A stretch of 8,838 nucleotides of DNA, taken from Ruminococcaceae bacterium UBA6364. Lineage in GTDB: Bacteria > Bacillota > Clostridia > Oscillospirales > Acutalibacteraceae. Within the stretch, counting starts at the first letter, position 1. Each line of letters begins with the position of its first letter. Below are positions 8,329 through 8,838 of the stretch, piece by piece. The notes under the pieces are model-generated. The model saw only the letters and a list, made by a program, of their open reading frames with translations, made no database searches and was not told the DNA's origin. Position numbers and translations under genes: made by a program. The stretch lies in assembly GCA_002440045.1 (NCBI GenBank), contig DJRI01000169.1:7118-15955 (forward strand), in the 5' to 3' direction.

Positions 8329-8364
8329 AAAAGAAGCAGGGCAAAGACGCTCTGCTTCTTTTTT
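8329..8364 (+). terminator. Strong intrinsic terminator ending the addBA run, possibly bidirectional
   Basis: The left arm AAAAGAAGCAGGGC (8329-8342) and right arm GCTCTGCTTCTTTT (8349-8362) pair over 14 positions, with one G-U wobble, around a 6-nt loop AAAGAC. A run of six T follows at 8359-8364. It begins 17 nt after the epimerase stop. The A-run on the left arm gives a TTTT tract when read from the minus strand, so the same hairpin can also stop transcription of the convergent gene that ends at 8425. Confidence 0.92.
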
Positions 8365-8424
8365 ACATCGAAAAATCCGAAAATTTAAAGTGAGGTTATG
8401 CGCATTTCTTTAAAGCCGATTTAA

Positions 8425-8838
8425 TCAGATAATTCCCGTAACGGTTATAAGAGTTGTTCCGGGAGATACTGTAACTGCGCCGGTGCTTCCTGTGGTGAGC
8501 GTTGCCGCGGGCACGGTGATTGCCGTTCCTGCGGGTGCGGGCAGTGTGAAAACGCCGCCTGCATAGGTGTAGTCCGAAGCGGGGACTTCTGTGCCGTTTA
8601 CCGTTACTGTGAGCGGCGCGGCAGGGGCGGGGGTGAACGTATCTGTCAAAACAACACTGTCTGCTTCTGTGTTGCCGTAGTTATAAATCGTGAAGGTATA
8701 GGTCAGGTTGCTGCCCTCGGTTACAGGGTCGGGCGTCATGGATTTGATTATGCGAATATCCGCATAAGACGCGGCTGCAACAGTTTGTGTTGCCGCAACA
8801 GGCTCTGCAAAGCCTGTCGCAGTGGCTGTTGCGGTGGG
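8425..8838 (-). CDS. C-terminal end of a DUF11-type cell-surface/extracellular repeat protein (5' end outside window)
   Basis: Read on the minus strand, the frame is open from the right edge to the TGA at 8427-8425, giving 137 visible residues; the ATG at 8739 is internal. An Ala/Thr-rich linker comes first (T-A-T-A-T-A-T-G, later A-A-T-Q-T-V-A-A-A). A domain follows with T-P-D-P-V-T-E-G, then L-T-Y-T-F-T-I-Y-N-Y-G, then V-V-L-T-D-T-F-T-P. This order (pro-val-x-x-G, Y-x-F-x-I-x-N-x-G, V-x-L-x-D) is the hallmark of DUF11 / 'conserved repeat' beta-sandwich domains of bacterial surface proteins. The end (T-L-I-T-V-T-G-I-I) has no LPXTG sorting signal, hydrophobic tail or SLH domain, so any anchoring must lie in the unseen N-terminal part. 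G+C (about 58%) and leucine codons (CTG, CTC, TTG) differ from the CTT-rich neighbours. The role is unknown; surface structure or adhesion is inference from the family. Confidence 0.85.
   Translation of the reverse strand, partial: PTATATATGFAEPVAATQTVAAASYADIRIIKSMTPDPVTEGSNLTYTFTIYNYGNTEADSVVLTDTFTPAPAAPLTVTVNGTEVPASDYTYAGGVFTLPAPAGTAITVPAATLTTGSTGAVTVSPGTTLITVTGII

Noticed and set aside
8398..8424. Eight-codon plus-strand open frame (ATG CGC ... TAA) with GAGG just before it
   Set aside because: GAGG is only 2 nt from the ATG, the frame is downstream of a strong terminator, and eight codons carry no signal. It might be a remnant of an older gene start, but nothing here supports that.
1..8838. 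Novel defence, phage or mobile system
   Set aside because: No transposase, integrase, toxin-antitoxin pair, CRISPR repeats, terminal inverted repeats or tRNA-type attachment site could be found; AddAB is a core repair complex and the remaining plus-strand genes are ordinary metabolic or envelope genes.

Overview
The window looks like chromosomal DNA from a low-to-mid GC Bacillota, most likely an uncultured Clostridia / Oscillospirales-type gut bacterium. The case rests on an addB-addA (RexBA-type) recombination nuclease pair, strong Shine-Dalgarno sites complementary to AGGAGGTGAT, a DUF4352/DUF5067-like anchored protein, a DUF11-type surface repeat protein, and CTT/AAA/GAA-biased codon use. 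This is inference from gene content and style; no taxonomic marker is present.

Layout. Five plus-strand genes run head to tail from position 1 to 8311 with short gaps or overlaps. They are addB (5' end outside the window), addA (overlapping addB by 32 nt), a small membrane-anchored protein of unknown function, a HAD-superfamily phosphatase of the phosphoglycolate-phosphatase type, and a TIM-barrel sugar epimerase of the D-tagatose/D-psicose 3-epimerase type. A strong intrinsic terminator at 8329-8364 closes the run. No convincing internal promoter or terminator is visible between the genes, so one transcript is plausible. On the minus strand, convergent to this run, lies the C-terminal end of a Thr/Ala/Val-rich extracellular-type protein with a DUF11-like beta-sandwich repeat. 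It continues beyond the right edge, and its base composition (about 58% G+C over 8461-8820 by hand count) and codon choice clearly differ from its neighbours.

Function. AddA and AddB together form the heterodimeric helicase-nuclease that resects double-strand breaks and loads RecA after Chi recognition. All helicase motifs of AddA, both nuclease domains, and the four iron-sulfur cysteines of AddB are present, so the complex appears intact. The anchored protein, the phosphatase and the epimerase have no evident link to recombination and look like housekeeping or metabolic cargo of the same transcript. The phosphatase and epimerase could work on related sugar phosphates and sugars, but that is only suggested by adjacency.

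Most of the window is ordinary, well-understood core genome. I see no CRISPR array, RNA gene, insertion sequence, attachment site or defence/phage system. The points most worth a second look are the compositionally distinct DUF11-type gene at the right edge and the unidentified anchored protein sitting directly behind addA.
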